From Corynebacterium aurimucosum (lineage in GTDB: Bacteria > Actinomycetota > Actinomycetes > Mycobacteriales > Mycobacteriaceae), in the NCBI RefSeq assembly GCF_030408555.1, contig NZ_CP047048.1:2418001-2482000 (forward strand): 64,000 bases of DNA, read 5' to 3'. The notes beneath the pieces were generated by a model. It saw only the letters and a program-made list of their open reading frames with translations. It was not told the origin of the DNA and searched no databases. Shown one piece after another: positions 43,396 through 51,641 of the stretch. Each line of letters begins with the position of its first letter. The first letter of the stretch is position 1. A program made the position numbers and the translations under genes.

Positions 43396-44508
43396 ATGTA
43401 TATTCGAAAGAAAATCGTACCGCGCACCCCACTTCTCCGACTCACCGCTGTTGGTCTTACCGCAGCGATAGCTCTCACCGGCTGCGCCAGCCTCGAAAAC
43501 ACCAACTCAAACGCTGACGCTTCCAACTCTGCATCCTCACCGTCAGAGAAAAAATCAGGAAACTCCAATTCAGCCTCGGGAAATGACTCCGTGGCCACCG
43601 GAGGCGAAGGTTTTGCTGGAGCAGGACAGAAAAGCCAAACCTTTGGCAGCGATGCAGCCCCTGGTCAATTCCCACGCACGGTCACGCATGCACGTGGAAC
43701 GACCGAACTCAAAGAAAAGCCGCAGCGGGTGGTCGTTCTCGAAAGCGGTGAACTCGATTCCGTCCTAGCACTCGGCATGAAGCCAGTCGGCATGACCACG
43801 TCCAAGGGTCAGAACCCCGTCCCCGATTACATGGCCGACAAAGCAAGTGACATCGAAACGGTAGGCACGATCAACGAAGTCAATATGGAAAAGATTGCTT
43901 CACTCAACCCCGACCTCATCATCGGCTCGCAGCTGCGCATGGATAAGTATTATGACCAGTTCAATTCCATCGCACCTACCGTTTTCTCGATTCGCCCTGG
44001 ATACACCTGGAAAGAAAACTTCCGACTCATCGGCGAAGCCCTCGGAGAAGAAGTGCGCACCGAACAAGTCATGGCCGACTATGACAAGAAAATCGAAGAA
44101 GTAAAGAAGGCCATTAAGGACGGGCCGGCTAGCGAAGACACCACCGTCACCATTCTGCGCTTCATGCCAGGCAAGGTACGCCTTTACGGGCGCCTTTCGC
44201 TCATTGGAACGGTGCTTGATGACGCCGGCCTCGCCCGCCCCGCCAACCAAGACATCGAAGAGCTCGCTACGGAAATCTCACCGGAGAACATTGACCAAGC
44301 GGACGCTGACTACATCTTCTACTGCAGCTACGGCGATCCTTCCGCCACCGGCCAAGACACTGCCATTGCCACTGAAGCTTTCCAGCAGCTTCCAGCGGTC
44401 AAAGATGGCCATGCCATCGAGGTCAGTGATGACACGTGGGCTCTCGGCTTAGGACCTCTGGGCGCACAGAAGATCGCTGCTGATCTCGCGGAGTATCTCA
44501 GCCACTAA
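43396..44508 (+). CDS. Iron-siderophore ABC transporter, substrate-binding lipoprotein
   Basis: 370 residues. Signal peptide with lipobox IALTGC (Cys at about 28), a Ser/Asn-rich linker (30-80), then a periplasmic-binding-type fold of the helical-backbone class: TTELKEKPQRVVVLESGELD, LALGMKPVGMTT, IASLNPDLIIGSQLRMD and ADADYIFYCSYGDPS. It should capture a ferric siderophore outside the membrane for the divergent permeases. No Shine-Dalgarno is present; the ATG directly follows the DtxR box, consistent with a leaderless iron-repressed transcript. A weak hairpin follows the stop codon. Confidence 0.9.
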   Translation: MYIRKKIVPRTPLLRLTAVGLTAAIALTGCASLENTNSNADASNSASSPSEKKSGNSNSASGNDSVATGGEGFAGAGQKSQTFGSDAAPGQFPRTVTHARGTTELKEKPQRVVVLESGELDSVLALGMKPVGMTTSKGQNPVPDYMADKASDIETVGTINEVNMEKIASLNPDLIIGSQLRMDKYYDQFNSIAPTVFSIRPGYTWKENFRLIGEALGEEVRTEQVMADYDKKIEEVKKAIKDGPASEDTTVTILRFMPGKVRLYGRLSLIGTVLDDAGLARPANQDIEELATEISPENIDQADADYIFYCSYGDPSATGQDTAIATEAFQQLPAVKDGHAIEVSDDTWALGLGPLGAQKIAADLAEYLSH

Positions 44509-44708
44509 CACGGGGGTAGCGACCTCCCCTCAAAACAACACCTGTGGGATTGACTCACCCCAACTTAAGGGGCTAGCTTTCATGTAAGCGAGATGGGTTA
44601 CACGTCTACGATTTTTGTGCGGCGGGCCATATCACGGTCACCGATTTCTCGCTAATCAGGCCAGGCCGCTGCCTGGCTGCTCCCCACATACAAGAAGGGT
44701 GGTCGCAC
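44509..44708. other. Intergenic stretch before the putA leader ORF
   Basis: No gene is seen. GGGGGT...ACCTCCCC (about 44513-44530) may end the binding-protein transcript. The remainder should hold the promoter of the leader/putA transcript, but I see no convincing -35/-10 pair. The CCAGGCCGCTGCCTGG hairpin at about 44662-44677 lies shortly before the leader. Confidence 0.4.
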
Positions 44709-44780
44709 ATGAATGCTCACTTCATTAGGCAGCGTCGTTCTTCCGACCGGCCACCGGTTGTGTACGCCAGCGTTAAATAA
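44709..44780 (+). CDS. Candidate 23-residue leader peptide of putA
   Basis: An ATG preceded by AAGGGTGG at a good distance opens a 23-codon frame ending TAA at 44780, 130 bases before putA. The peptide is basic in its first half (FIRQRR) and contains DRPPVVYASVK at its end. The Arg-Pro-Pro run resembles ribosome-stalling motifs, and two consecutive prolines ahead of a proline-catabolic gene suggest sensing of proline, prolyl-tRNA or elongation factor P status. Downstream RNA can form hairpins (44809-44832 and later). Function is inference; codon-level conservation has not been tested. Confidence 0.5.
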   Translation: MNAHFIRQRRSSDRPPVVYASVK

Positions 44781-44808
44781 GCACCTCTTTTTCACACAGA
44801 CTGACCGG

Positions 44809-44832
44809 CACGGCGCAGAGTGTGCGCTCGTG
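44809..44832 (+). promoter_or_regulatory. Hairpin in the putA leader RNA
   Basis: CACGGCGCA and TGCGCTCGTG pair with a single bulged base around a five-base loop, 28 bases after the leader ORF stop. A further short stem, GACT-AGAA-AGTC, lies just after it. They may form alternative structures depending on ribosome position on the leader ORF. Confidence 0.4.
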
Positions 44833-44910
44833 TTGGACTAGAAAGTCTGCAATTTCTGCTTTCCGCAAGGCCGCATCAGTGCGCCTTAAGACCCATAAAG
44901 GTTGTAATCC

Positions 44911-47900
44911 ATGACTAACGATGCTCACACCCCCGTGCCCGAATCCACCGACATCGACGCCGCGCTGATCGACGCCGCCGCGGCCCAGGCCCACTCCTGG
45001 CTCGCCTCCACCGCCGACGAGCAGGACCCAGCCACCGAACAACTCGCCGACTTATTGCGCAACCCGGACGGAGTAGCCTTCACCATGGACTTCGTCGACC
45101 GCGTCATGCGCCCCGAAGATGACAAGGTAGCCGCCCACGCACTGAAGTCCGTTACCACCACCTATGACGCCTCCTTCCTCGGCCTCATCAACGGTTCCCT
45201 CGTAGGCCTGGGTGGGTTCTTCGGGCCCATCCTGCCCAACCTGGTCATGCCACTGGCACGCATGCGCATGCGCCAGATGGTGGGCCACCTGGTCCTCGAC
45301 GCCGAAAGCGATGCCCTTGACAAGACCTTGGACAAGGCGGCGGAGTCCGGCGAGCAGCTCAACCTCAACCTCCTCGGTGAGGCCGTGCTGGGCGACGACG
45401 AAGCGCGCTCCCGCGCCGAGCGCACCCTCAAGCTCATCAAGAACCCGCGCGTGACCTACGTCTCCGTTAAGGCCTCCTCCATGGTGGCCCAGCTCAACCC
45501 GTGGGATATCGAGGGCTCCCTGGTCCGCCTCAAGGAGCGCCTGCGCCCGCTCTATGATGCCGCCGCGCGCCGCCCCGATAAGGTCTTCATCAACCTCGAC
45601 ATGGAGGAATACCACGACCTCCACCTCACGGTGCGCCTGTTCACCGAGCTTCTCAGCGAGCCGGAGTTCACCAACCTCGAGGCCGGCATCGTCCTGCAGG
45701 CCTACCTGCCGGATACCTTCGACGCCCTGGCCCACCTCGCCGAGTTCGCCAAACAGCGCGTGGCCGAGGGCGGCTCCCACATCAAGATTCGCATCGTCAA
45801 AGGCGCGAACCTGTCCATGGAGCACGTCCAGGGTGAAATCCACGGCTGGCCGGCAGCGCCCTATGCCACCAAGGATGAGGTGGACGCCAACTACTACCGC
45901 CTGCTCGATTACATCCTGCGCCCCGAGTTCGCTGACTGCGTGCGCATCGGCGTGGCCACACACAACCTCTACACCGCGGCCTTTGCCTACAAGCTGGGCA
46001 CCAAGCGCGGCGTCATGCGCATGATGGATTCCGAGATGCTCCAGGGCATGTCCCCGGCCCAGCAGACCGCGGTACGCAAGGCCTTCGAGGGCCGCCAAAT
46101 CCTCTACACCCCGGTGGTGCACATGGAGGACTTCGATGTCGCGGTCTCCTACCTGGTGCGCCGTTTGGAGGAGAACTCTGCGCCGCAAAACTTCCTCTAC
46201 GCTCTCTTCGCCCCGGAGGAGCAGGCGCTGAAGGACCAAGAGGAGGTCTTCCGCGAGGCCGTCGAGCAGCGCTGGGATACCTTCGCCGGCCCGCGCCGCA
46301 CCCAGAACCGCTTGGAGGAGGCCGAGCAGGCAGCCGGCCGCCAGGCACCGCGCACCGGGCGCTTCGCTAACGAGCCGGACACCGACCCAGCTCTGGAAGC
46401 CAACCGCGAGTGGGCGCTTAAGGCTCTGGCCACCGACCCGGGTGAGCACGGGGTGGAGGAAGTGACGGAGACTGGGGTCGTCGACAAGCACGTGGCCCGC
46501 GCCGCCGAGCTCGGTGCCGAGTGGGGTGCCCGCGCTGCCGAGGACCGCGCCCGCGCGCTCGAGGCCGTGGCCGATGAGCTGGCCAACCGCCGCGGCGAGT
46601 TCATTTCCGTCGCCGCCTACGAGGCCAACAAGACCGTCACGCAGACAGACCCGGAAATCTCCGAGGCCATCGACTTCTGCACCTACTACGCGCAGTCCGC
46701 GCGCCTGCTGGAGCGCTACTCCGCCGAGTTCACGCCCTACCGCGTGACCGTAGTGACCCCGCCGTGGAACTTCCCGGTGGCCATCCCCACCGGCGGCATT
46801 GCGGCGGCTCTCGCTGCGGGTTCCGCCGTCATCATCAAGCCCGCGCCGCAGGTCGTGCACTGCGCGAAGCTCGTCGTGGAGGCTTTCCGCGCCGGCTTGG
46901 AGGCACAGGGCCTCGACCCGGATCTGGTCCAGCTCGTCTTCACCGACGAGGGTGACGCCGGCCGCGCGCTGGTCTCCCACGCCGATGTCGACGCCGTCAT
47001 CCTCACGGGTGCTTCCGATACCGGCAAGCTCTTCCGCTCCTGGAAGCCGGAGCTCAACATCATGGCGGAGACCTCCGGCAAGAACGCGCTCATCATCACC
47101 CCGTCCGCGGACCCGGACCTGGCCATCCAGGACCTCTACCTCTCCGCCTTCGGCCACTCTGGACAGAAGTGCTCGGCGTCCTCCCTAGTTATCTTCGTCG
47201 GTGCGGCCGGCGAGTCGCAGCGCCTGCGCTCCCAGCTTGTCGACGCCGTCAAGACCCTCATCCCTGGCCCCGGCTACGAAATCACCACAACGATGAACGG
47301 TCTCGCCGAAGCCCCCAGCGAGAAGCTGCTGCGCGGCCTGACCCAGCTGGAGCCGGGTGAAAAGTGGCTGGTGAAGCCGGAGAAGCTCAACGAGGAAGGC
47401 ACCCTGTGGTCGCCGGGTATCCGCGATAACGTGCGCCCCGGTTCCTGGTTCCACGTCAACGAGTGCTTCGGCCCAGTGCTCGGCATCATGCATGCGGAGA
47501 CCCTGGAGGAGGCCATCGAGTGGCAGAACTCCACCGGTTATGGCCTGACCGGCGGCATCCACACGCTGGATAATGAGGAGATCGACTACTGGCTCGAGCG
47601 CGTCGAAGTGGGCAACGCCTACGTCAACCGCGGCATTACCGGCGCGATTGTGCAGCGGCAGTCCTTCGGCGGCTGGAAGCAGTCCGTCATGGGCCCGGGC
47701 GCCAAGGCCGGTGGCCCGAACTACGTGGCCCAGTTCGGCACCTGGTCCGAGGGGCCGCTGCGCCCCTTCGACGTGGATATCTCCCAGCCGGTGGCGGCCC
47801 AGCTGCGTGCCTTCGGCGAGCTGGGCTTCTCGGAGGAGGATACCGCTTGGCTGTGGCGCGCAGCAGAGCTCGACGAGTTGGCTTGGCAGCAGGAGTTTGG

Positions 47901-48357
47901 CCGCCAGCACGACCGCGCAGGTCTGGTCAGCGAGGCCAACGTCTTCCGCTACCGCCCAGTGCTCACGCCGCTGCAGGTACGCATTGGTTCCGATGCCGAG
48001 CTTCGCGACGTCTCCCGTCTCGCCCTCGCCGCCACCCGCACCGACTCCCCGGTGCGCTTCAGTGCCGCCCCGGAAAAGGCCGCGGAGCTGCGTGGTCTGG
48101 GCTTTAAGGTTGACAGCGTGTCGGCGGATGCCTTCGCCCGGGAGGTCGCTCGTCTAGAGTCCGGCCGCGTGCGTGCAGTGGGCTCTGTCGAGCCGGGCGT
48201 CTTTGAGGCGGCGGTGGAATCCAACTCCGTGGTCTTGGATCAGCCAGTGCTGGCTGATGGCCGCCGCGAGCTTCTGCCCTTCCTCCTCGAGCAGGCAGTC
48301 TCGGTAACGATGCACCGCTTCGGCATCATCCGCCAGGTAAGCAGCATCCGCGCATAG
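44911..48357 (+). CDS. putA: Bifunctional proline dehydrogenase / L-glutamate gamma-semialdehyde dehydrogenase
   Basis: 1148 residues. The N-terminal half (about 60-440) is the FAD-dependent proline dehydrogenase barrel (YVSVKASSMVAQLNPWD, VFINLDMEEYHDLHL, IRIVKGANLSMEH, RIGVATHNLYT). The second half is the P5C dehydrogenase: TPPWNFPVAIPTGGIAAALA (about 615), GASDTGKLFRSW, and the active-site GHSGQKCSASSLV (Cys near 753), ending with a C-terminal extension of about 150 residues. Together they turn proline into glutamate with substrate channelling. No DNA-binding ribbon-helix-helix is present, so it is not a self-regulating PutA. A 23-codon leader ORF precedes it. Confidence 0.96.
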   Translation: MTNDAHTPVPESTDIDAALIDAAAAQAHSWLASTADEQDPATEQLADLLRNPDGVAFTMDFVDRVMRPEDDKVAAHALKSVTTTYDASFLGLINGSLVGLGGFFGPILPNLVMPLARMRMRQMVGHLVLDAESDALDKTLDKAAESGEQLNLNLLGEAVLGDDEARSRAERTLKLIKNPRVTYVSVKASSMVAQLNPWDIEGSLVRLKERLRPLYDAAARRPDKVFINLDMEEYHDLHLTVRLFTELLSEPEFTNLEAGIVLQAYLPDTFDALAHLAEFAKQRVAEGGSHIKIRIVKGANLSMEHVQGEIHGWPAAPYATKDEVDANYYRLLDYILRPEFADCVRIGVATHNLYTAAFAYKLGTKRGVMRMMDSEMLQGMSPAQQTAVRKAFEGRQILYTPVVHMEDFDVAVSYLVRRLEENSAPQNFLYALFAPEEQALKDQEEVFREAVEQRWDTFAGPRRTQNRLEEAEQAAGRQAPRTGRFANEPDTDPALEANREWALKALATDPGEHGVEEVTETGVVDKHVARAAELGAEWGARAAEDRARALEAVADELANRRGEFISVAAYEANKTVTQTDPEISEAIDFCTYYAQSARLLERYSAEFTPYRVTVVTPPWNFPVAIPTGGIAAALAAGSAVIIKPAPQVVHCAKLVVEAFRAGLEAQGLDPDLVQLVFTDEGDAGRALVSHADVDAVILTGASDTGKLFRSWKPELNIMAETSGKNALIITPSADPDLAIQDLYLSAFGHSGQKCSASSLVIFVGAAGESQRLRSQLVDAVKTLIPGPGYEITTTMNGLAEAPSEKLLRGLTQLEPGEKWLVKPEKLNEEGTLWSPGIRDNVRPGSWFHVNECFGPVLGIMHAETLEEAIEWQNSTGYGLTGGIHTLDNEEIDYWLERVEVGNAYVNRGITGAIVQRQSFGGWKQSVMGPGAKAGGPNYVAQFGTWSEGPLRPFDVDISQPVAAQLRAFGELGFSEEDTAWLWRAAELDELAWQQEFGRQHDRAGLVSEANVFRYRPVLTPLQVRIGSDAELRDVSRLALAATRTDSPVRFSAAPEKAAELRGLGFKVDSVSADAFAREVARLESGRVRAVGSVEPGVFEAAVESNSVVLDQPVLADGRRELLPFLLEQAVSVTMHRFGIIRQVSSIRA

Positions 48358-48383
48358 TTCGTTTTCTGCGCTCATATGAGAAG

Positions 48384-49667
48384 ATGGAGCGCATGACAAA
48401 CAACAATGATGACGGTGCCCGCTCGGGCACGTCCTCCACGGCCTCTGATGCGGCGGCTTCTGCCGCCGCGGAGCCCATTAATGAAGAAGCTACCCTCCCG
48501 GTGTCGAAGACCGATGACAAGTCTCGCGTCCTCGGGCGCGATGCCATCTCCTTGGCCAAGGTGTGCTTGATCTTCATCATCGTGGTGGCGGGCGTCGGCC
48601 TGGCCGGCTACCTGCTGAAGTTCATCTGGGTGGGCCTGCTGCCGGTCATCCTGGCCATTTTGGTGTGCACGGTGCTCTTCCCCGTGACCAACTGGTTGCG
48701 CGCGCACAAATTCCCCCGCGCGCTGGCCTCCATCACCACGCTGCTGGGCTTTTTGGCCATCATCGGCGGCGTCTTCGCGGCGATGGCCCCGGTCGTCTCC
48801 TCTCAGGGCGCGTCCTTGGTCAATCAGGCTGAAGGCGGCTTGAACAAGCTCGTCGATATGGCCAAGGACCTACCTTTCGATATTGATGCCGCGAAAGTCC
48901 AGGAAGTCCTCGATGACGCCATGACCTTCATCAAGGGCCAAGCTTCCAACATCGCCACCGGGGTGATTTCCGGTGTATCGATGGCCAGCTCCATCGCCAT
49001 GGCGCTCGCCATCATGCTCTTCGTGGCCTTCTTCATCCTCAAGGACGGCGATAAGTTCCTGCCGTGGCTGCGCACCTACACCGGCTACTCCGCCGGCTGG
49101 CACGCCACCGAGCTGCTGACTCGCGTGTGGAACACGTTATCTGGCTTCATTCAGGCGCAAGCAGCCGTCGCGGCCGTCGATGGCATCCTCATCGGCCTCG
49201 GCCTCTGGGTTCTCCAGGTACCGCTGGCCCTTGTCATCGGCGTAGTTACGTTCTTCGCCAGCTTCATCCCGGTCATTGGCGCTGTCACTGCGGGCGCTTT
49301 GGCCGTCATCATCGCGCTGGTCTCCGATGGGCTGACGAAGGCCTTGCTCGCCTTGGCTCTCATCATCATCGTCCAGCAGGTGGAGGGCAACGTCCTCCAG
49401 CCGATGCTGCAATCCAAGGCCATGGGCCTGCACGCGGCGATGGTGCTGCTCTCCGTCACGGTCGGCTCCGCCTTGGCCGGCATCATCGGCGCCTTCCTGG
49501 CTGTGCCGGTGGCTGCCACCATTGCCGTGGTCTTCCGCTACCACCAGGAGATGGCCAGCCTGCGTGCCGGCGAAATCGAAGCTAAAAACATTAAGATTTC
49601 CACGGCGGAGGGCCATGAGGACGTCATGGAGCTCTACGAGAACCTAGAGGCCAGCGGCGCCCGCTAG
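48384..49667 (+). CDS. AI-2E family transporter (PerM-like membrane protein)
   Basis: 427 residues with about eight hydrophobic segments. Typical elements of the AI-2E/UPF0118 family are the paired N-terminal helices, a mid-region helix (LNKLVDMAKDLPFDIDAAKV), LWVLQVPLALVIGVVTFFAS FIPVIGA and the conserved QQVEGNVLQPMLQSKAMGLH near the C-terminus. Family members are putative exporters or sodium/proton antiporters; function is uncertain. The ATG at 48393 is an equally good start three codons on. Codes 26 bases after putA and may be read through with it. A perfect palindromic element (49711-49776) follows. Confidence 0.83.
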   Translation: MERMTNNNDDGARSGTSSTASDAAASAAAEPINEEATLPVSKTDDKSRVLGRDAISLAKVCLIFIIVVAGVGLAGYLLKFIWVGLLPVILAILVCTVLFPVTNWLRAHKFPRALASITTLLGFLAIIGGVFAAMAPVVSSQGASLVNQAEGGLNKLVDMAKDLPFDIDAAKVQEVLDDAMTFIKGQASNIATGVISGVSMASSIAMALAIMLFVAFFILKDGDKFLPWLRTYTGYSAGWHATELLTRVWNTLSGFIQAQAAVAAVDGILIGLGLWVLQVPLALVIGVVTFFASFIPVIGAVTAGALAVIIALVSDGLTKALLALALIIIVQQVEGNVLQPMLQSKAMGLHAAMVLLSVTVGSALAGIIGAFLAVPVAATIAVVFRYHQEMASLRAGEIEAKNIKISTAEGHEDVMELYENLEASGAR

Positions 49668-49710
49668 CCACACAACCGGTGCATGGTTCGAGCTTTCTCG
49701 GCCGTGCAAC

Positions 49711-49776
49711 TGCCCTAGTTGCCAAACTTCTCCCCCACCACCCGCGGCGGGAGCGATGGTTTTGGCAACTAGGGCA
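49711..49776. repeat. Dispersed palindromic element, copy 2, bidirectional terminator candidate
   Basis: TGCCCTAGTTGCCAAA (49711-49726) and TTTGGCAACTAGGGCA (49761-49776) are perfectly complementary, with an inner GC-rich hairpin. It lies between two convergent genes and shares arms with 35803-35867. Confidence 0.8.
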
Positions 49777-49793
49777 CTTTCCGTATGGAGGGC

Positions 49794-50372
49794 CTAGTCC
49801 GCGGACACCGTGCCGAAGGCGGCGGCCAGTTCCTCCGCCGCGCGGTCGAGCACCGAGGCCCACGAGCCATAGGATTCCTCATTAGCGGTGTCCGAAACCT
49901 GCTTGAGCAGCGTGCACGGCACGCCGAACTTTCGACACACCGCGGCGATGGCGTAGCCCTCCATATCGCACAGCTCGGAATCCTGGGCAAGGCGCGTGCG
50001 GGTCGGGGTATCCGAAATAAAGGCGTCACCCGTGGCAAGCGTTGCGGTCGGCAGCTTACCGGAGGTTTCAAGCTCGATCACCTCGGGAAGGAGATAGCGG
50101 GAAACATCGCTGAGCACCTCTAGGTGGAAGTCATGCTTGCGCACGTGGGAGACCTCGAAGACGCCTGAGAGATCGTCGCGAAGCGCGCCCGCAGTACCGA
50201 TGTTGATAACCCGCTCCGGCAGTTGCTGTGCCGAGGCCAGCACCGTGGTCAGCTCGATGGCGGCGGGAACCGTACCAATACCGGTGATGAGCAGCGGCGC
50301 TCCTTCGGGAACGTGTGTGGCTTCAGCATCCACGGCGGCGATGAACAGTGTACGACCAGACAGATTCTCCAT
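49794..50372 (-). CDS. 5'-methylthioadenosine/nucleoside phosphorylase-superfamily nucleosidase
   Basis: 192 residues. Opening strands LFIAAVDAEATHV and LLITGIGTVPAAIELTTVL, the VINIGTAGALRDDLSG motif and the base-binding segment LCDMEGYAIAAVCRKFGVP with the ribose-contacting Met-Glu, plus KQVSDTANEESYGSWA with the catalytic Asp, are typical of MtnN/Pfs and related nucleosidases. It is shorter than E. coli MtnN (232). The ATG at 50372 (MENLSGRTLF) is the first plausible start; codons further upstream overlap a divergent gene. Substrate could be MTA, SAH or futalosine; not resolved. Confidence 0.8.
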   Translation of the reverse strand: MENLSGRTLFIAAVDAEATHVPEGAPLLITGIGTVPAAIELTTVLASAQQLPERVINIGTAGALRDDLSGVFEVSHVRKHDFHLEVLSDVSRYLLPEVIELETSGKLPTATLATGDAFISDTPTRTRLAQDSELCDMEGYAIAAVCRKFGVPCTLLKQVSDTANEESYGSWASVLDRAAEELAAAFGTVSAD

Positions 50373-50483
50373 GCCTGCGAGACTACCCGCTGTCTCGAGG
50401 AATGCTCTCCACAACTCTGTTCTGAGCGGAGCGGCCGCTTGTAGGGTTCGGAACCACACCGAGACCTCAGAAAGGAGAACACC

Positions 50484-50972
50484 ATGTTCACACCACGAGA
50501 TTTCGCCGGAGCGGCACTCCTGTGCATGCCGCTCATCGCCTGCGCCATCCCTGAAGAAGCCCAGGCCAGCCCCGTAGTCTGCGAGGCCGGCAACCCCCAG
50601 GCGGCTTTCGATGACAACGTTGCCCACGTTCCTCAATGGCATGGCCACGAGTGGGCGCTGGTTGATTCTTCCCACTTCGATCCTTGCGCGGCCTTAAGCT
50701 GGCAGACCATCTCTATCAAGGGAGCCACGGCCTCCTCGCCGCACCACATCATGCTCTTCCACTATGGCGAGTACCTCGGCACCGCCACTGCTGAGCCTTA
50801 TGGTTTCTTCCCCGACGTCGAGCAGGTCAATCACAACGAGATTTCCGTGACCTACCACTGGCCACAAGATGGCGACGCCAATGCCGCACCGACGGGTACG
50901 TCAAAGGCCAGCTTCCGCTGGGATGAAGTCCAGAACAAAGTCATCATGAGCGGCGACGTTCCGCCTAGCTAA
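50484..50972 (+). CDS. LppP/LprE-type lipoprotein A
   Basis: 162 residues. Signal peptide with lipobox LIAC (Cys near residue 20) after AGAAAGGAGAACACC and ATG. The mature domain carries the LppP/LprE family run ALSWQTISIKGATASSPHH, MLFHYGEYLGTATAEPYGF and FRWDEVQNKVIMSGDVPPS, with a Cys pair (VVCEAG, FDPCAAL) probably disulfide-linked. Surface lipoprotein of mycolic-acid bacteria; role unknown. A homologous gene follows directly, so the pair arose by duplication. Confidence 0.8.
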   Translation: MFTPRDFAGAALLCMPLIACAIPEEAQASPVVCEAGNPQAAFDDNVAHVPQWHGHEWALVDSSHFDPCAALSWQTISIKGATASSPHHIMLFHYGEYLGTATAEPYGFFPDVEQVNHNEISVTYHWPQDGDANAAPTGTSKASFRWDEVQNKVIMSGDVPPS

Positions 50973-51023
50973 GATAAACCGTGCGCCTCAAGATGAGGCG
51001 CACATTCTATGGAAGGAACACCC

Positions 51024-51641
51024 ATGCTCCGGTCTGCTTCTGCCTTCGTGGGCGCTGCACTCATGTGCCTCCCCCTCGCCGCCTGTTCTCAGGGCGAGCA
51101 GGGCGAGGTGGACACCCCAATGTTTAGCGCGGTCCGCAACAACCCAACGAGCGTTGCTGCCGCAAGCCCCACGGAAGAGGCCGCAAGCCCGGAGCCAACG
51201 AGCAACCAGGCACCTGCCCCGAAGACCGAAGAACCAGAGTCCTGCGAGGATATTGACGCTGAAGAGGCCTATCAATCAGGCATTGGCACCATCGCACCGT
51301 GGAATGGCTTCGGTTGGGGGCGGCCTTCCTCCTCAGAGTTCGACCCTTGCGCGGATTTGAGCTGGCTAATCATTGCCATCGAGGGGGCTACGGCCTCCTC
51401 ACCGCACCACATCATGCTGTTCCACAAGGGCGAATATCTCGGCACCGCGACCGCCGAGCCTTATGGTTTCTTCCCCACCATCGAACGCGTAAATGACGCC
51501 GAGATCGCCGTAACCTACCACTGGGCGCGCGAGGGCGAAACCACCGCCGGGCGCACCGGCGAGACGCACGCAGGCTTCCGCTGGGATGAAGGCCAGCAGA
51601 AGGTGATCATGAGCGGTGATGTCCCTCCCAGCACTTACTAG
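51024..51641 (+). CDS. LppP/LprE-type lipoprotein B (paralogue of A)
   Basis: 205 residues. Lipobox LAAC (Cys near residue 21), then a Pro/Ala/Glu linker of about 45 residues absent in paralogue A, then the same domain (ADLSWLIIAIEGATASSPHH, MLFHKGEYLGTATAEPYGF, FRWDEGQQKVIMSGDVPPS). ATG at 51024 follows GGAAGGA; the ATG at 51009 lies inside that site. It begins about 50 bases after paralogue A and should be co-transcribed. The stop overlaps that of the convergent gene at 51638. Confidence 0.8.
   Translation: MLRSASAFVGAALMCLPLAACSQGEQGEVDTPMFSAVRNNPTSVAAASPTEEAASPEPTSNQAPAPKTEEPESCEDIDAEEAYQSGIGTIAPWNGFGWGRPSSSEFDPCADLSWLIIAIEGATASSPHHIMLFHKGEYLGTATAEPYGFFPTIERVNDAEIAVTYHWAREGETTAGRTGETHAGFRWDEGQQKVIMSGDVPPSTY

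Noticed and set aside
44551-44566. GlxR-like site TGTGG...TCACC
   Set aside because: Spacing and outer bases deviate from TGTGA-N6-TCACA; too weak to annotate.
44509-44910. A known riboswitch class ahead of putA
   Set aside because: I could not match the conserved cores of riboswitch families I know; the leader ORF explains the region better.
45052-47157. A 701-codon minus-strand frame opposite putA
   Set aside because: Strong codon periodicity belongs to putA on the plus strand; the antisense product is low-complexity and lacks a start signal.
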